Positions 1 through 7,060 of a stretch of 13,818 nucleotides of DNA are shown piece by piece. Position numbers and translations under genes: made by a program. Below the pieces are notes generated by a model. That model was not told where the DNA came from. It saw nothing but the letters and a program-made list of their open reading frames with translations, and ran no database searches. The stretch is taken from the NCBI GenBank assembly GCA_002399235.1, contig DHDH01000004.1, positions 26,433-40,250 of the forward strand, written 5' to 3'. The stretch comes from Firmicutes bacterium UBA4881. Its GTDB lineage: Bacteria; Bacillota; DTU065. Each line of letters starts with the position of its first letter. Position 1 is the first letter of the stretch.

Positions 1-63
1 ACTAATAATGAAATAATTTACTGGAAGGAAATAAAATAATTGGCTAGCAAGCCTTTGAGGTTG

Positions 64-94
64 AAAAAAAGACTGCTAAGGTTTAGCAGTCTTT
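64..94 (-). terminator. Rho-independent terminator after dut
   Basis: A perfect 12-bp stem (68-79 with 83-94) with a 3-nt loop is followed on the minus strand by a run of T (complement of the A run 64-70). It lies 5 nt past the dut stop codon and closes the six-gene minus-strand operon. Confidence 0.9.
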
Positions 95-98
95 AGAT

Positions 99-530
99 TT
101 AGATCCCAGTACTCCCAAACCCACCTGTACCTCTTTCAGAACTAGGAAGTTCGTCTACCTCATCCCAGGTAGCCACATCATATTTTGCGATTACCATCTG
201 GGCAATACGCATACCTCTTGTTACTTGAAATTCCTTGGGACCAAAGTTGGCCATAATTACACCTATCTCGCCCCGATAATCTGCATCTATTGTACCTGGT
301 GTATTTAGAAGGGTAAGGCCATGTTTTAGTGCTAAACCACTACGAGGTCTGATCTGTGCTTCATAACCACTAGGCAGAGCGATACTAATACCTGTTGGGA
401 TTAGTCTAACCTCACCTCTTGGAATAAGCTTATCTTCTCTAGCCAAAAGATCCATACCTGCTGATTGCTTAGTTTCATACTTAGGAAGCGGTAAATCAGG
501 GTCTAGTCTTTTGATAGCTATCTTAAGCAT
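99..530 (-). CDS. dut: dUTP diphosphatase (dUTPase), trimeric type
   Basis: Hydrolyses dUTP to dUMP and pyrophosphate, keeping uracil out of DNA and supplying dUMP for thymidylate synthesis; cytosolic homotrimer. All five trimeric dUTPase motifs are present in this 143-residue protein: SAGMDLLA (23-30), RPRSGLALKHG (61-71), GTIDADYRGEI (79-89, with catalytic Asp83), RGMRIAQMV (105-113) and the C-terminal glycine-rich RGTGGFGSTG (133-142). The length is normal for the family. I start at the ATG at 530, 8 nt after GGGAGG. A GTG directly before it (533) is possible but only 5 nt from the Shine-Dalgarno. The gene begins right after the M16 peptidase stop, and its Shine-Dalgarno lies inside that gene's last codons, so the two are probably translationally coupled. 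Confidence 0.95.
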   Translation of the reverse strand: MLKIAIKRLDPDLPLPKYETKQSAGMDLLAREDKLIPRGEVRLIPTGISIALPSGYEAQIRPRSGLALKHGLTLLNTPGTIDADYRGEIGVIMANFGPKEFQVTRGMRIAQMVIAKYDVATWDEVDELPSSERGTGGFGSTGI

Positions 531-533
531 CAC

Positions 534-1796
534 CTACACCTCCCAAGTTAGCTTTTTAGGCTTGTCCAAATTAGAATTATTAGGCACAATAATTGCCATA
601 CTTAAAACTTTATTAGAGTTAAAATGATATTCAGCCAAAGCTTTAATATCGTCAAGAGTAGTCTTATTAATCTCTTGTAGTACAGTTTCTTCTGAGACTT
701 GCTCTTTTTGATAGAGCTCATTTCTTGCTAAACGAGTCATTCTCGCTGAAGGTGATTCTAAAGCAAACACTAAAGCACCTTTACTTTGCTCCTTAGCTCT
801 TTGTAGTTCCCCTTCAGTTAGGTTATCTTGTAAAGCTAATAGTTCTTTAATAATCAAATCCGTAACCTGATCGTTGTTCTCAGGACTATAGCCAGCATAG
901 ATACCTAAAAATCCAAGTTCATCATAGTAGCTGTGAAAAGAATAGGTAGAATAAACGAGTCCTCTTTCTTCTCTTAAGGATTGGAAAAGACGCGAGCTCA
1001 TACTACCTCCGATAATTGTATCGAGTAAATGGAGTGCGTACTTACGTTTATCTTGACGCCCAACAGAGTCGGTGCCTAAGACTAAATGAACTTGTTCAAT
1101 ATCTTTCTTCTCCACCAGTAATCCTGAGCTTACTTGGGGATGAGGGCCAACATATTTTGACAATGATCCTTGCATCTCACCTAAATATTGTGAAACTAGT
1201 TTTTCAACCTCAGCATGCACTACATTCCCGACAACAACAAAGACCATATTCTCAGGAACATACATACGTCTAAAATACTCAAGAATAATCTTTTGATTAA
1301 AACTAGCTACAGTGGCTTCTGTACCAATGATGCTTTGCCCTAAAGGGTTGTCCCCTAAAATACTTTGCGAAAAGAGATCGTGAACCAATTCCTCTGGTGA
1401 ATCAAGGTACATCTTAATCTCTTCTAAAACTACTTGTCTTTCTCTGTCAATTAGTTCATCAGCAAAAGTAGATTCAGTCACCATCTCACTTAAAACACTA
1501 ATAGATAAATCTAAGTGTTCATCTAAGGCTTTGACATAAAAACAAGTATAATCTCTTGAGGTATAGGCATTCATACTACTTCCTGAAGCTTCTACAAGCT
1601 CTGCTAAATCTTTAGCTGAATGCTTTTTAGTGCCTTTAAACAACATATGTTCAATAAAATGAGAGACCCCTCTCTCATGAGGTTTTTCATAACGTGAGCC
1701 AGCCCCAACAAATAAACCTACAGAGACAGAATGTACATAGGGTAAAGATTCGGTTAGCAAGGTGAGGCCATTAGCTAGTACACTTTTTTGGATCAT
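534..1796 (-). CDS. M16 family zinc peptidase, MlpA/YmxG type
   Basis: Processing-peptidase-like M16 metallopeptidase, 420 residues, the usual size for the bacterial single-chain form. The inverted zinc motif HFIEH lies at 46-50. The third zinc ligand is expected about 76 residues on, and Glu125/Glu126 in the stretch VVLEEIKMY fit. The C-terminal half carries the LREERGLVYS signature of the non-catalytic M16 repeat. No signal peptide is visible, so it is probably cytosolic. The B. subtilis homologue (MlpA/YmxG) also lies directly after a YlxY-type deacetylase, as here. An in-frame TAA just before the ATG at 1796 makes that the start, yet the only good Shine-Dalgarno (GGAGG, 1825-1829) is 28 nt upstream, with a perfect hairpin between them. 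The physiological substrate is unknown. Confidence 0.92.
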   Translation of the reverse strand: MIQKSVLANGLTLLTESLPYVHSVSVGLFVGAGSRYEKPHERGVSHFIEHMLFKGTKKHSAKDLAELVEASGSSMNAYTSRDYTCFYVKALDEHLDLSISVLSEMVTESTFADELIDRERQVVLEEIKMYLDSPEELVHDLFSQSILGDNPLGQSIIGTEATVASFNQKIILEYFRRMYVPENMVFVVVGNVVHAEVEKLVSQYLGEMQGSLSKYVGPHPQVSSGLLVEKKDIEQVHLVLGTDSVGRQDKRKYALHLLDTIIGGSMSSRLFQSLREERGLVYSTYSFHSYYDELGFLGIYAGYSPENNDQVTDLIIKELLALQDNLTEGELQRAKEQSKGALVFALESPSARMTRLARNELYQKEQVSEETVLQEINKTTLDDIKALAEYHFNSNKVLSMAIIVPNNSNLDKPKKLTWEV

Positions 1797-1829
1797 TTAT
1801 TGCAAGTCAAATGACTTGCTTGCACCTCC
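1797..1829 (-). promoter_or_regulatory. Ribosome binding site split from its start codon by a hairpin
   Basis: On the minus strand GGAGG (1825-1829) is followed by 5 nt, a perfect 18-nt palindrome (1802-1819; 8-bp arms around 2 nt), 5 nt and the ATG. Linear spacing is 28 nt, too long for initiation. With the hairpin folded, the effective spacing is 10 nt. The sequence shows the geometry; that it works as a folded spacer is inference. Confidence 0.5.
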
Positions 1830-1886
1830 ATTTCTCTCTTAAAAAACTACTAAGTCTTTGCTTTCTAGATTTACTAAATTTATAAA

Positions 1887-2573
1887 TTAAATTATCTCAC
1901 TTACTGTAAGAATATCATAGCCACGTTTTTTTATTTCATTAATTAATACTGGTAGAGTTTTTGCTGTAACCTCTGTAGGATGAGCTAAAATCAAAGCTCC
2001 GTTTTGCAGTTTCTCCAAAACCCTTTTTAAATAAGTCTCAGGTGTAGGATTACACCAATCTATGGTATCTATTGTCCACATAATTGTTTTAAATCCGATC
2101 TCTTCAGCATAAGCAACAACCTTATCGTTAAATTCCCCATACGGAGGAGCAAAAAGGTTAGTAGCTCGGCCTAGTTCTTTTTTTAATTTCACATCGTTAT
2201 CGAGTATTAACTTATGCAGTTCTGCTTTACTGAGTTTTGCTACATGACTATGAAAATAACCATGGTTAGCAATCTCATGTCCCTCGTTAGCTATACTGCG
2301 AGCTAAGTCAGGAAAATCTCTCACCCAGGTACCAATAAAGAAAAAAGTAGCTTTACAATTATTCTTCCTTAAAGCTTCGAGAATAGTAGGGATATATTCA
2401 TTACCCCAAGCTACATTAATGCAGAATGCAACAGCTTTTCTTTCCACATCGCCGCGAAAAATGGGACCAGCAGCAGGTGTTATTTTAGGAATACGAACAG
2501 TAAGAAGCAACACTCCTAGGGCCAGAAGCAACAATAAAACAATTAATCGTGAACGCTTAATAATAATAAACAT
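1887..2573 (-). CDS. YlxY-type polysaccharide deacetylase family protein, possibly catalytically impaired
   Basis: A NodB-fold protein of 228 residues with an N-terminal membrane anchor or signal segment (hydrophobic, residues about 9-26), so it acts outside the cytoplasmic membrane. The family deacetylates peptidoglycan or similar glycans, and the YlxY branch is linked to sporulation. Visible NodB motifs: motif 1 is CINVAWGNEY instead of TFDDG, so the usual paired Asp residues are absent; motif 2 is NHGYFH, keeping both metal-binding His; motif 3 is FAPPYGEFN, with Ala for the usual Arg; then WTIDTIDW; motif 5 is LAHPT, keeping the His. Motifs 3 to 5 match what I recall of the YlxY branch, so some differences may be subfamily traits. 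The start ATG has AGGAGG 12 nt upstream. It precedes the M16 gene by 90 nt, as in Bacillus. Confidence 0.88.
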   Translation of the reverse strand: MFIIIKRSRLIVLLLLLALGVLLLTVRIPKITPAAGPIFRGDVERKAVAFCINVAWGNEYIPTILEALRKNNCKATFFFIGTWVRDFPDLARSIANEGHEIANHGYFHSHVAKLSKAELHKLILDNDVKLKKELGRATNLFAPPYGEFNDKVVAYAEEIGFKTIMWTIDTIDWCNPTPETYLKRVLEKLQNGALILAHPTEVTAKTLPVLINEIKKRGYDILTVSEII

Positions 2574-2586
2574 TAGGTAAACACCC

Positions 2587-2613
2587 TCCTAAAAAAGCCT
2601 ATGCCTTTTAGGA
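2587..2613 (-). promoter_or_regulatory. Hairpin covering the ribosome binding site of the deacetylase gene
   Basis: Perfect 8-bp arms (2587-2594 and 2606-2613) with an 11-nt loop lie in the 51-nt gap between the SleB-type gene and the deacetylase gene. The arm nearer the start contains AGGA of the AGGAGG Shine-Dalgarno, so folding would mask part of it. It could tune translation; it is a poor terminator because no T-run follows. Confidence 0.45.
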
Positions 2614-2624
2614 AGGTGATATGC

Positions 2625-3542
2625 TTAATAAGTGAAGGTATGATTGCCAATAACAGCTGCAACTGGTTTATTTTCCCAATACCCTTGGTCTTTGACGAGC
2701 TGCGGGTTGTAAAAGAACAAAGCTCCATTGGTAGGATCTCGACCCCTCAGAGCTTCCTGAGCTGCTCGCCTAGATAGTTCTGGTACTATTATATTGAGGT
2801 ATACCCCGGTTGTAACTACATCAAACTGCCCTTTTTGAAAGACTACCTCATGAATGGTGTTGGGAAAACGTGGGTCTTTGGTGCGATTGAGAATGACTGC
2901 ACCAACAGCTATCTGGCCCTCAAAACTCTCCCCCCTAGCTTCAGCAGCAATAATTCTGGCTAGTAATTCAAAGTCTCTAAACTCGGGAAAGAGAATGCTC
3001 GATTCAGGTAGAGGAATAAAAAGAAGTTGGCCTGGTCTAAGCATCTCCTTAGGTGGTAGACTGTTACGACTGACAATCTGTTCTTCTCTAAGTGAATAAC
3101 GCTCCGCTATATTGTTTAGAGTATCTCCCACCTTAACTTGGTGAATAGTCTCTTCTCCCTTATAACCCATAGGACTATATTGGTAACTAGATAAGGTATA
3201 ACTATCATTTATTTTACCTTTATTACCTTCTGCGAGGTAATTGCTAGCCCTACTAGCTCCATAGAGCTTGTCTAAATCGATCACAAGACGATTTTGGGGA
3301 ATTATTATTTTCTGGCCAATCTTTAATTTATTGGGATCTTGAATATTGTTAGTGGCAATTAAGTCAGTTAGTGAAACCTCATACATTTTAGCAATTTGGG
3401 TTAGACTCTCCCCTGAGCTAACAGTATGCTCAAGTGCCAAGCTTATATAGCTAAGCATAAAGATCAATACAACCAATAGCCTTTTATTTAAACAACTTTT
3501 CTCGCCAAAAATTATTTTCTTCAATATAAGTTTCCAATTCAT
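2625..3542 (-). CDS. LysM-domain cell wall hydrolase, SleB/CwlJ (Hydrolase_2) family
   Basis: Exported peptidoglycan hydrolase, probably lytic-transglycosylase-like as in the SleB cortex-lytic family. Starting at the ATG at 3542 (GGAGG 12 nt before it) it has 305 residues. Order: a basic leader, a hydrophobic signal segment (LLVVLIFMLSYISLAL, about residues 22-37), a first LysM (HTVSSGESL to IIIP), a second LysM (HQVKVGDTL to LFIP), then the C-terminal Hydrolase_2 domain, with the presumed catalytic Glu in ARIIAAEARGE, followed by AVGAVILNR. An ATG at 3590 is in frame but lacks a good Shine-Dalgarno. The chosen start still overlaps the end of the helicase gene by 59 nt, an unusually long overlap suggesting coupled translation. 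It may act in spore germination or in vegetative wall turnover; the sequence does not decide. Confidence 0.9.
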   Translation of the reverse strand: MNWKLILKKIIFGEKSCLNKRLLVVLIFMLSYISLALEHTVSSGESLTQIAKMYEVSLTDLIATNNIQDPNKLKIGQKIIIPQNRLVIDLDKLYGASRASNYLAEGNKGKINDSYTLSSYQYSPMGYKGEETIHQVKVGDTLNNIAERYSLREEQIVSRNSLPPKEMLRPGQLLFIPLPESSILFPEFRDFELLARIIAAEARGESFEGQIAVGAVILNRTKDPRFPNTIHEVVFQKGQFDVVTTGVYLNIIVPELSRRAAQEALRGRDPTNGALFFYNPQLVKDQGYWENKPVAAVIGNHTFTY

Positions 3543-5385
3543 ATAAGTGGCCCCTCCACTCACTACATTTTGGTAAAGAATTGAAGACATCTCTTTTATA
3601 ATTTTTCACTAACACTCGTGAATCATAGATAACTACTAAGCCATCATCATTTTGCCGTCTAACTAACCTGCCAAAACCTTGTCTGAGTTTAAGCAAGGCT
3701 ATAGGTAGAGAGAGCTCGCGAAAGGAGTTGCCACCCCTTTCCTCTACAAGTTTCCTACGTGCTTCATATAAAGGTTCAGAAGGTACAGGAAAAGGTAGTT
3801 TAGTTATGAAAACTGCTTTGAGGGCTTCTCCTGGTACATCAACCCCCTCCCAAAAACTGTCTACGCCAATTAAAACCCCGTTTCCGTCAGCTTTAAAATC
3901 AGTAATAAGGTCTGGGGCATTTTTATCGCCGTGCACATAAAGATTTACATGGCCTTGTAAGCCTTCCTTTAGGGCTTTAACCATCTTAAAAGAAGTACAG
4001 AGAACGAAACTACCACCCTTAATTTGCGGTAAAATTCTTTTTAAATGTTCAGTAATTTTGGTAATAAATTCCTGAGAGTTAGGATCAAGTAAATCGTCAG
4101 GAATAGCTAAAAGTACCTTTTTATAATCAAAAGGTGAAGGCAAAGTAAGCTCTTTGGCCTCTTTTAGTCCTAAACGAGATTTGATATAACGAAAATTACC
4201 ACTTGTAGAAAGTGTAGCTGAAGTTAAAATAGCTGATTTATGAGGTTGGAAAAGAACTCGATTTAACTCTTCGGCTACTTTTAAGGGCATGTTATGGAAT
4301 CCTTCGCGATTAGCCCAAGAGATACTATCTCCTTTTTCGTCGATAAACGCCTCTAAACCACTAACAATTCTCTCTGCTTTACGCGCCAAAGCAATCGCAT
4401 CTATAGTATCTTCATCATACTCATTCAGAAGGCCAAAAACTTCTTTGTAACAGCTTTTAATATTGCCCGCAACTAAAGCAATCTCGCTATCTAGCTCAAT
4501 TCGTTCACTTTCTTCAGCTTCTTTTTTTCTGATTAACTCTTTAGCTCTATTGATATGACTATTAGCTTCTACTAACTCCGCTTCAATCTTACTTTTGATT
4601 TCTATATTTCTTCTTTGTAGTTCTCGGCTATTATAAATTTGGCTTCGTAGAGCAAAAAAACCATCAAAGTTTACCTCTTTGCCAAAAGATTCAGCAGCCA
4701 CATCTTCTAGATGATGAGCTTCGTCTATAACGATATAATCTAATTTAGGTAGGATAGCTCCTTGTTCAAAACCAATAGCATCTTTAATCATTAAATCACT
4801 TAATAATAGATGATGATTAACGACAAGTAGCTGACATTTTTCAGCTCTGCTTCTAATTAAAGCAGTAAAACATTCGTCGCGCATGGTGCACTTTTGTCCT
4901 AAGCAATAATCTGGATCAGCAGCTACTGTTTTGAGTGTTTCTGGATGAATTTTACCTGTTAGTTCGCTAAGATTACCAGTGTCCGTTTCCTCAGCCCATT
5001 GTTTTAAAAATGTCCTATCTTCTTCGTTAAGCAGTGTATTATACAACTTAGTTCGACATAAGTAATTACTGCGGCCTTGAATTAACATATAGGAAAAATC
5101 TTCGCCCCATACCGAGTGCAAAAAAGGCAGATCTTTTTTCACTAACTGTTCTTGGAGATTCTTAGTTCCTGTGGAAATGGCAATCGGGGTGCTAGACTTA
5201 ATTAGAAGTGAGGGCACAAGATACGCTAGGGACTTACCTGTTCCAGTCCCAGCTTCCAGTAAAGCTTGTCCACCTTCTTGAAAAACATTATGGATTAAAT
5301 CAGCCATTTGCACTTGAGCTTCTCGCATCTCATAATCGGGCATCTTATCAGGTAAGACTGTAGTGAAAAACTCTCTAACCTTCAA
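3484..5385 (-). CDS. dinG: DinG-family ATP-dependent DNA helicase (XPD-like, Fe-S)
   Basis: Superfamily 2 5'-to-3' DNA helicase for DNA repair and replication-conflict resolution. It has 633 residues: Walker A EAGTGTGKS at 44-52, four cysteines spaced as an iron-sulfur cluster (C110, C161, C166, C172), the DEAH box at 221-224, a charged coiled-coil-like stretch (about 270-300), and motif VI RQGFGRLVRR near 570. There is no N-terminal 3'-5' exonuclease domain, unlike B. subtilis DinG, so it resembles the shorter YoaA/DinG form. The start is a TTG whose first codons overlap the end of nfo by 11 nt, with GGGAG 10 nt upstream. Its place beside nfo fits a DNA repair role. The exact paralogue (DinG or YoaA type) is uncertain. 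Confidence 0.92.
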   Translation of the reverse strand: MKVREFFTTVLPDKMPDYEMREAQVQMADLIHNVFQEGGQALLEAGTGTGKSLAYLVPSLLIKSSTPIAISTGTKNLQEQLVKKDLPFLHSVWGEDFSYMLIQGRSNYLCRTKLYNTLLNEEDRTFLKQWAEETDTGNLSELTGKIHPETLKTVAADPDYCLGQKCTMRDECFTALIRSRAEKCQLLVVNHHLLLSDLMIKDAIGFEQGAILPKLDYIVIDEAHHLEDVAAESFGKEVNFDGFFALRSQIYNSRELQRRNIEIKSKIEAELVEANSHINRAKELIRKKEAEESERIELDSEIALVAGNIKSCYKEVFGLLNEYDEDTIDAIALARKAERIVSGLEAFIDEKGDSISWANREGFHNMPLKVAEELNRVLFQPHKSAILTSATLSTSGNFRYIKSRLGLKEAKELTLPSPFDYKKVLLAIPDDLLDPNSQEFITKITEHLKRILPQIKGGSFVLCTSFKMVKALKEGLQGHVNLYVHGDKNAPDLITDFKADGNGVLIGVDSFWEGVDVPGEALKAVFITKLPFPVPSEPLYEARRKLVEERGGNSFRELSLPIALLKLRQGFGRLVRRQNDDGLVVIYDSRVLVKNYKRDVFNSLPKCSEWRGHLYELETYIEENNFWREKLFK

Positions 5386-6208
5386 GTCCTAACCACTCCC
5401 TACAACGGCTTAGGTCTAAGGTTCTGGCGTTCAAATCACCTGGGGTTTCCAATACACCAGGGATTTGGCTGAAGAATTCATCTTGGCTCAAATGAGTTAT
5501 CGTTGCTTGACCCAAATAGCCCTCGCCCCAATTTGCATGCCGATCTAATCTGCTACCTAAATCACCTTTACAATCATTTAAGTGTAAAAATCGAATTGAA
5601 TCTAACCCTACTGTCTCTTCAATCTCTCTTTTTAAGATGTGCCAAGTTTCTTTTTCTCTGAGATCATAGCCAGCAGCAAACGCATGACAAGTATCAAAAC
5701 AAACGCCTAACCTCTTGCCATCTTTCGTAGCTGCAATTATATTAGCTAACTCGGTGAAGTTTTTCCCAATTTTATTTCCTTCGCCAGCAACATTTTCCAG
5801 TAGTATCTTTAGGCCATTTGCGTAGTCTAACACTTCAGACAAAGCTTCCCCAATAAAGGTTACTGCTTCATCTGCACCCCCACCTGGATGGAGTATAACA
5901 TAATCAGCCCCTAGAGCCTTCGAACGCTCAACTTCTTCTTTGAAAGCTTGTCTCGACTTTATTCTTACTTTTTCATCTTTAGAACCTAAGTTTATTAGAT
6001 AGGAGGCATGCACAGCTATTGGTCCAAAATTACCTCTTTTCCCCTTAAACTCTTCAATTTCTTCATTAGTAAACTTTCTACTGCGCCACATTCTAGGACT
6101 TGTAGAAAAAATCTGTAAAGACTCTGAGTTACTGGCTACTCCTTCCACATAGGCTTGGGTTAATTTACCAGCAATTGACACATGTAAACCTAATTTCATA
6201 TATCTCAC
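5375..6208 (-). CDS. nfo: Deoxyribonuclease IV (AP endonuclease)
   Basis: Cuts DNA 5' of abasic sites in base excision repair; a TIM-barrel enzyme with three zinc ions. The nine metal ligands of E. coli Nfo can be matched: H67, H107 (ILHPG), E138 (LLENVAG), D172 and H175 (CFDTCHAFAAGYD), H209 (FLHLND), D222 and H224 (DRHANWGEG) and E254 (VLETP). Its 277 residues match the family. The start is either the GTG at 6208 (AGGAG 4 nt away) or the ATG at 6199, which begins the typical MKLGLHVS but is 13 nt from the Shine-Dalgarno; the two differ by three residues. It is the first gene of the minus-strand operon. Pairing with dUTPase in one transcript is sensible: both deal with uracil and abasic damage. 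Confidence 0.94.
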   Translation of the reverse strand: MRYMKLGLHVSIAGKLTQAYVEGVASNSESLQIFSTSPRMWRSRKFTNEEIEEFKGKRGNFGPIAVHASYLINLGSKDEKVRIKSRQAFKEEVERSKALGADYVILHPGGGADEAVTFIGEALSEVLDYANGLKILLENVAGEGNKIGKNFTELANIIAATKDGKRLGVCFDTCHAFAAGYDLREKETWHILKREIEETVGLDSIRFLHLNDCKGDLGSRLDRHANWGEGYLGQATITHLSQDEFFSQIPGVLETPGDLNARTLDLSRCREWLGLEG

Positions 6209-6300
6209 AACTCTCCTTTGAAAATAGAGAGCTACTCCCTACTTATGCTCTTACTAATCTTCTGCCCAGTGTTTCTTTACTCCTGCTATGTTCTAACCCA

Positions 6301-6306
6301 ATTGTA
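6301..6306 (-). promoter_or_regulatory. Possible promoter -10 for the nfo-to-dut operon
   Basis: The minus strand reads TGGTACAAT, an extended -10 element one base from the SigA consensus. A weak TTGGGG lies 18 nt upstream as a -35. It is about 90 nt before the nfo start, and no other good candidate was seen in the gap. Confidence 0.35.
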
Positions 6307-6346
6307 CCAGTGACCGTTAGATTACCCCAAAAGCAACTTAAAAAGT

Positions 6347-6368
6347 AAAAGATAGCGATCTATCTTTT
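6347..6368. repeat. Perfect inverted repeat ahead of the lipoprotein gene
   Basis: Arms 6347-6355 and 6360-6368 (9 bp, AAAAGATAG and its complement) flank a 4-nt loop, 30 nt before the lipoprotein start. It may be an operator or a leader hairpin. Neither strand has the long T-run expected of a terminator. Confidence 0.5.
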
Positions 6369-6398
6369 ATAAAAATAATGTAAAGGGAAGTGAACTCC

Positions 6399-6893
6399 AT
6401 GAAAAGCAGATCCTTAAAGTACCTGCTATTAGGCTTTTTAACTTTAATATTGCTTTCTGGTTGTATTATAATTGTTGAACCAAAATACTATCCAGAACGC
6501 ACCATCGAACGTTTAGGCAATGCTGTAATAACCTATGATAATCCCACTGCACGTTCTTGTTTTGCTTATAATGTGAATGTCATTAGTCTTGAACAAAACC
6601 GGATCTGGACAGCAAGCCAAGCTGCTGATTTCTTTACTTTTGAGTATTATCCATATGAAAGACCCACCTTCAATTTCTATAACATTACCGTTACCCGAAG
6701 TGGCGATTATGCTACTTTAAGAGGCCGGCTTTATATGAAAGGGTTACGTAATGATAATTGGTTTCATGAATATACTGGCCATATAACCTTTCGCCTTATA
6801 AGAATCTCTGGTGATAACTGGTTAATTAACGGTCTAGATCTTGGGGAATTCAACGATAGAAAAACAGATTATTGGCAACCAAAATCACTTTAA
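6399..6893 (+). CDS. Small predicted lipoprotein of unknown function
   Basis: A 164-residue protein with a textbook lipoprotein signal: basic start, hydrophobic core, and lipobox LSGC with the lipidated Cys at 22. After it comes IIIVEPKYYPERT, then a mixed alpha/beta region ending GDNWLINGLDL. A first helix (TIERLGNAVITY), later beta-strands and a final Trp-containing strand suggest an NTF2/SnoaL-like fold, but this is a guess from pattern. The ATG at 6399 is used because AGGG lies 11 nt upstream; a GTG at 6390 is too close to that site. The gene is monocistronic, divergent from nfo, and closed by its own terminator. Whether it works with the following fibre genes is unknown; they are separated by that terminator. 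Confidence 0.75.
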   Translation: MKSRSLKYLLLGFLTLILLSGCIIIVEPKYYPERTIERLGNAVITYDNPTARSCFAYNVNVISLEQNRIWTASQAADFFTFEYYPYERPTFNFYNITVTRSGDYATLRGRLYMKGLRNDNWFHEYTGHITFRLIRISGDNWLINGLDLGEFNDRKTDYWQPKSL

Positions 6894-6912
6894 TACTGAA
6901 ATGGTAATCTTT

Positions 6913-6937
6913 AGGAGCCTGAAGGCTCCTTTTTTTT
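6913..6937 (+). terminator. Rho-independent terminator after the lipoprotein gene
   Basis: A 7-bp GC-rich stem (6913-6919 with 6924-6930), a 4-nt loop and then seven T. It lies 20 nt past the stop codon. Confidence 0.9.
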
Positions 6938-6944
6938 AACTTTT

Positions 6945-6973
6945 TTTAGGACCCATGAATAATAGGTCCTAAA
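6945..6973. repeat. Perfect inverted repeat upstream of the fibre gene cluster
   Basis: Arms TTTAGGACC (6945-6953) and GGTCCTAAA (6965-6973), with an 11-nt spacer. It is followed immediately by TTGCATAAT, in which CATAAT (6977-6982) could be a -10 element. A palindrome next to a candidate promoter suggests an operator; a terminator is unlikely because no T-run follows on either strand. The rest of 6974-7060 shows no other clear signal. Confidence 0.4.
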
Positions 6974-7060
6974 TTGCATAATATATTAACGCTGAAACCG
7001 GTAAGAGCATATTTTAATTCTGTCGGTTACCAATATCTAGTTGACTAGGGAGGCGATTCC

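Noticed and set aside
1..63. Left edge beyond the dut terminator
   Set aside because: Only 63 nt of AT-rich sequence with a 4-bp inverted repeat; no gene or signal can be supported.
1797..1826. A ten-codon leader peptide (GTG start) overlapping the M16 start codon
   Set aside because: Its GTG overlaps the Shine-Dalgarno with no spacing, so initiation there is implausible.
1860..1886. AT-rich palindrome after the deacetylase gene as terminator or promoter
   Set aside because: The stem is all A-T and weak, the possible -35 and -10 are poorly matched and spaced, and the gene order argues for read-through.
6945..6973. Inverted repeat as a second terminator after the lipoprotein gene
   Set aside because: The T-run precedes the repeat on the plus strand, and no T-run follows on either strand. 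The real terminator is at 6913-6937.
6974..7060. Cyclic-di-GMP or other riboswitch in the fibre operon leader
   Set aside because: No GEMM-type conserved bases and no clear stem set were seen, only a weak 5-bp inverted repeat.
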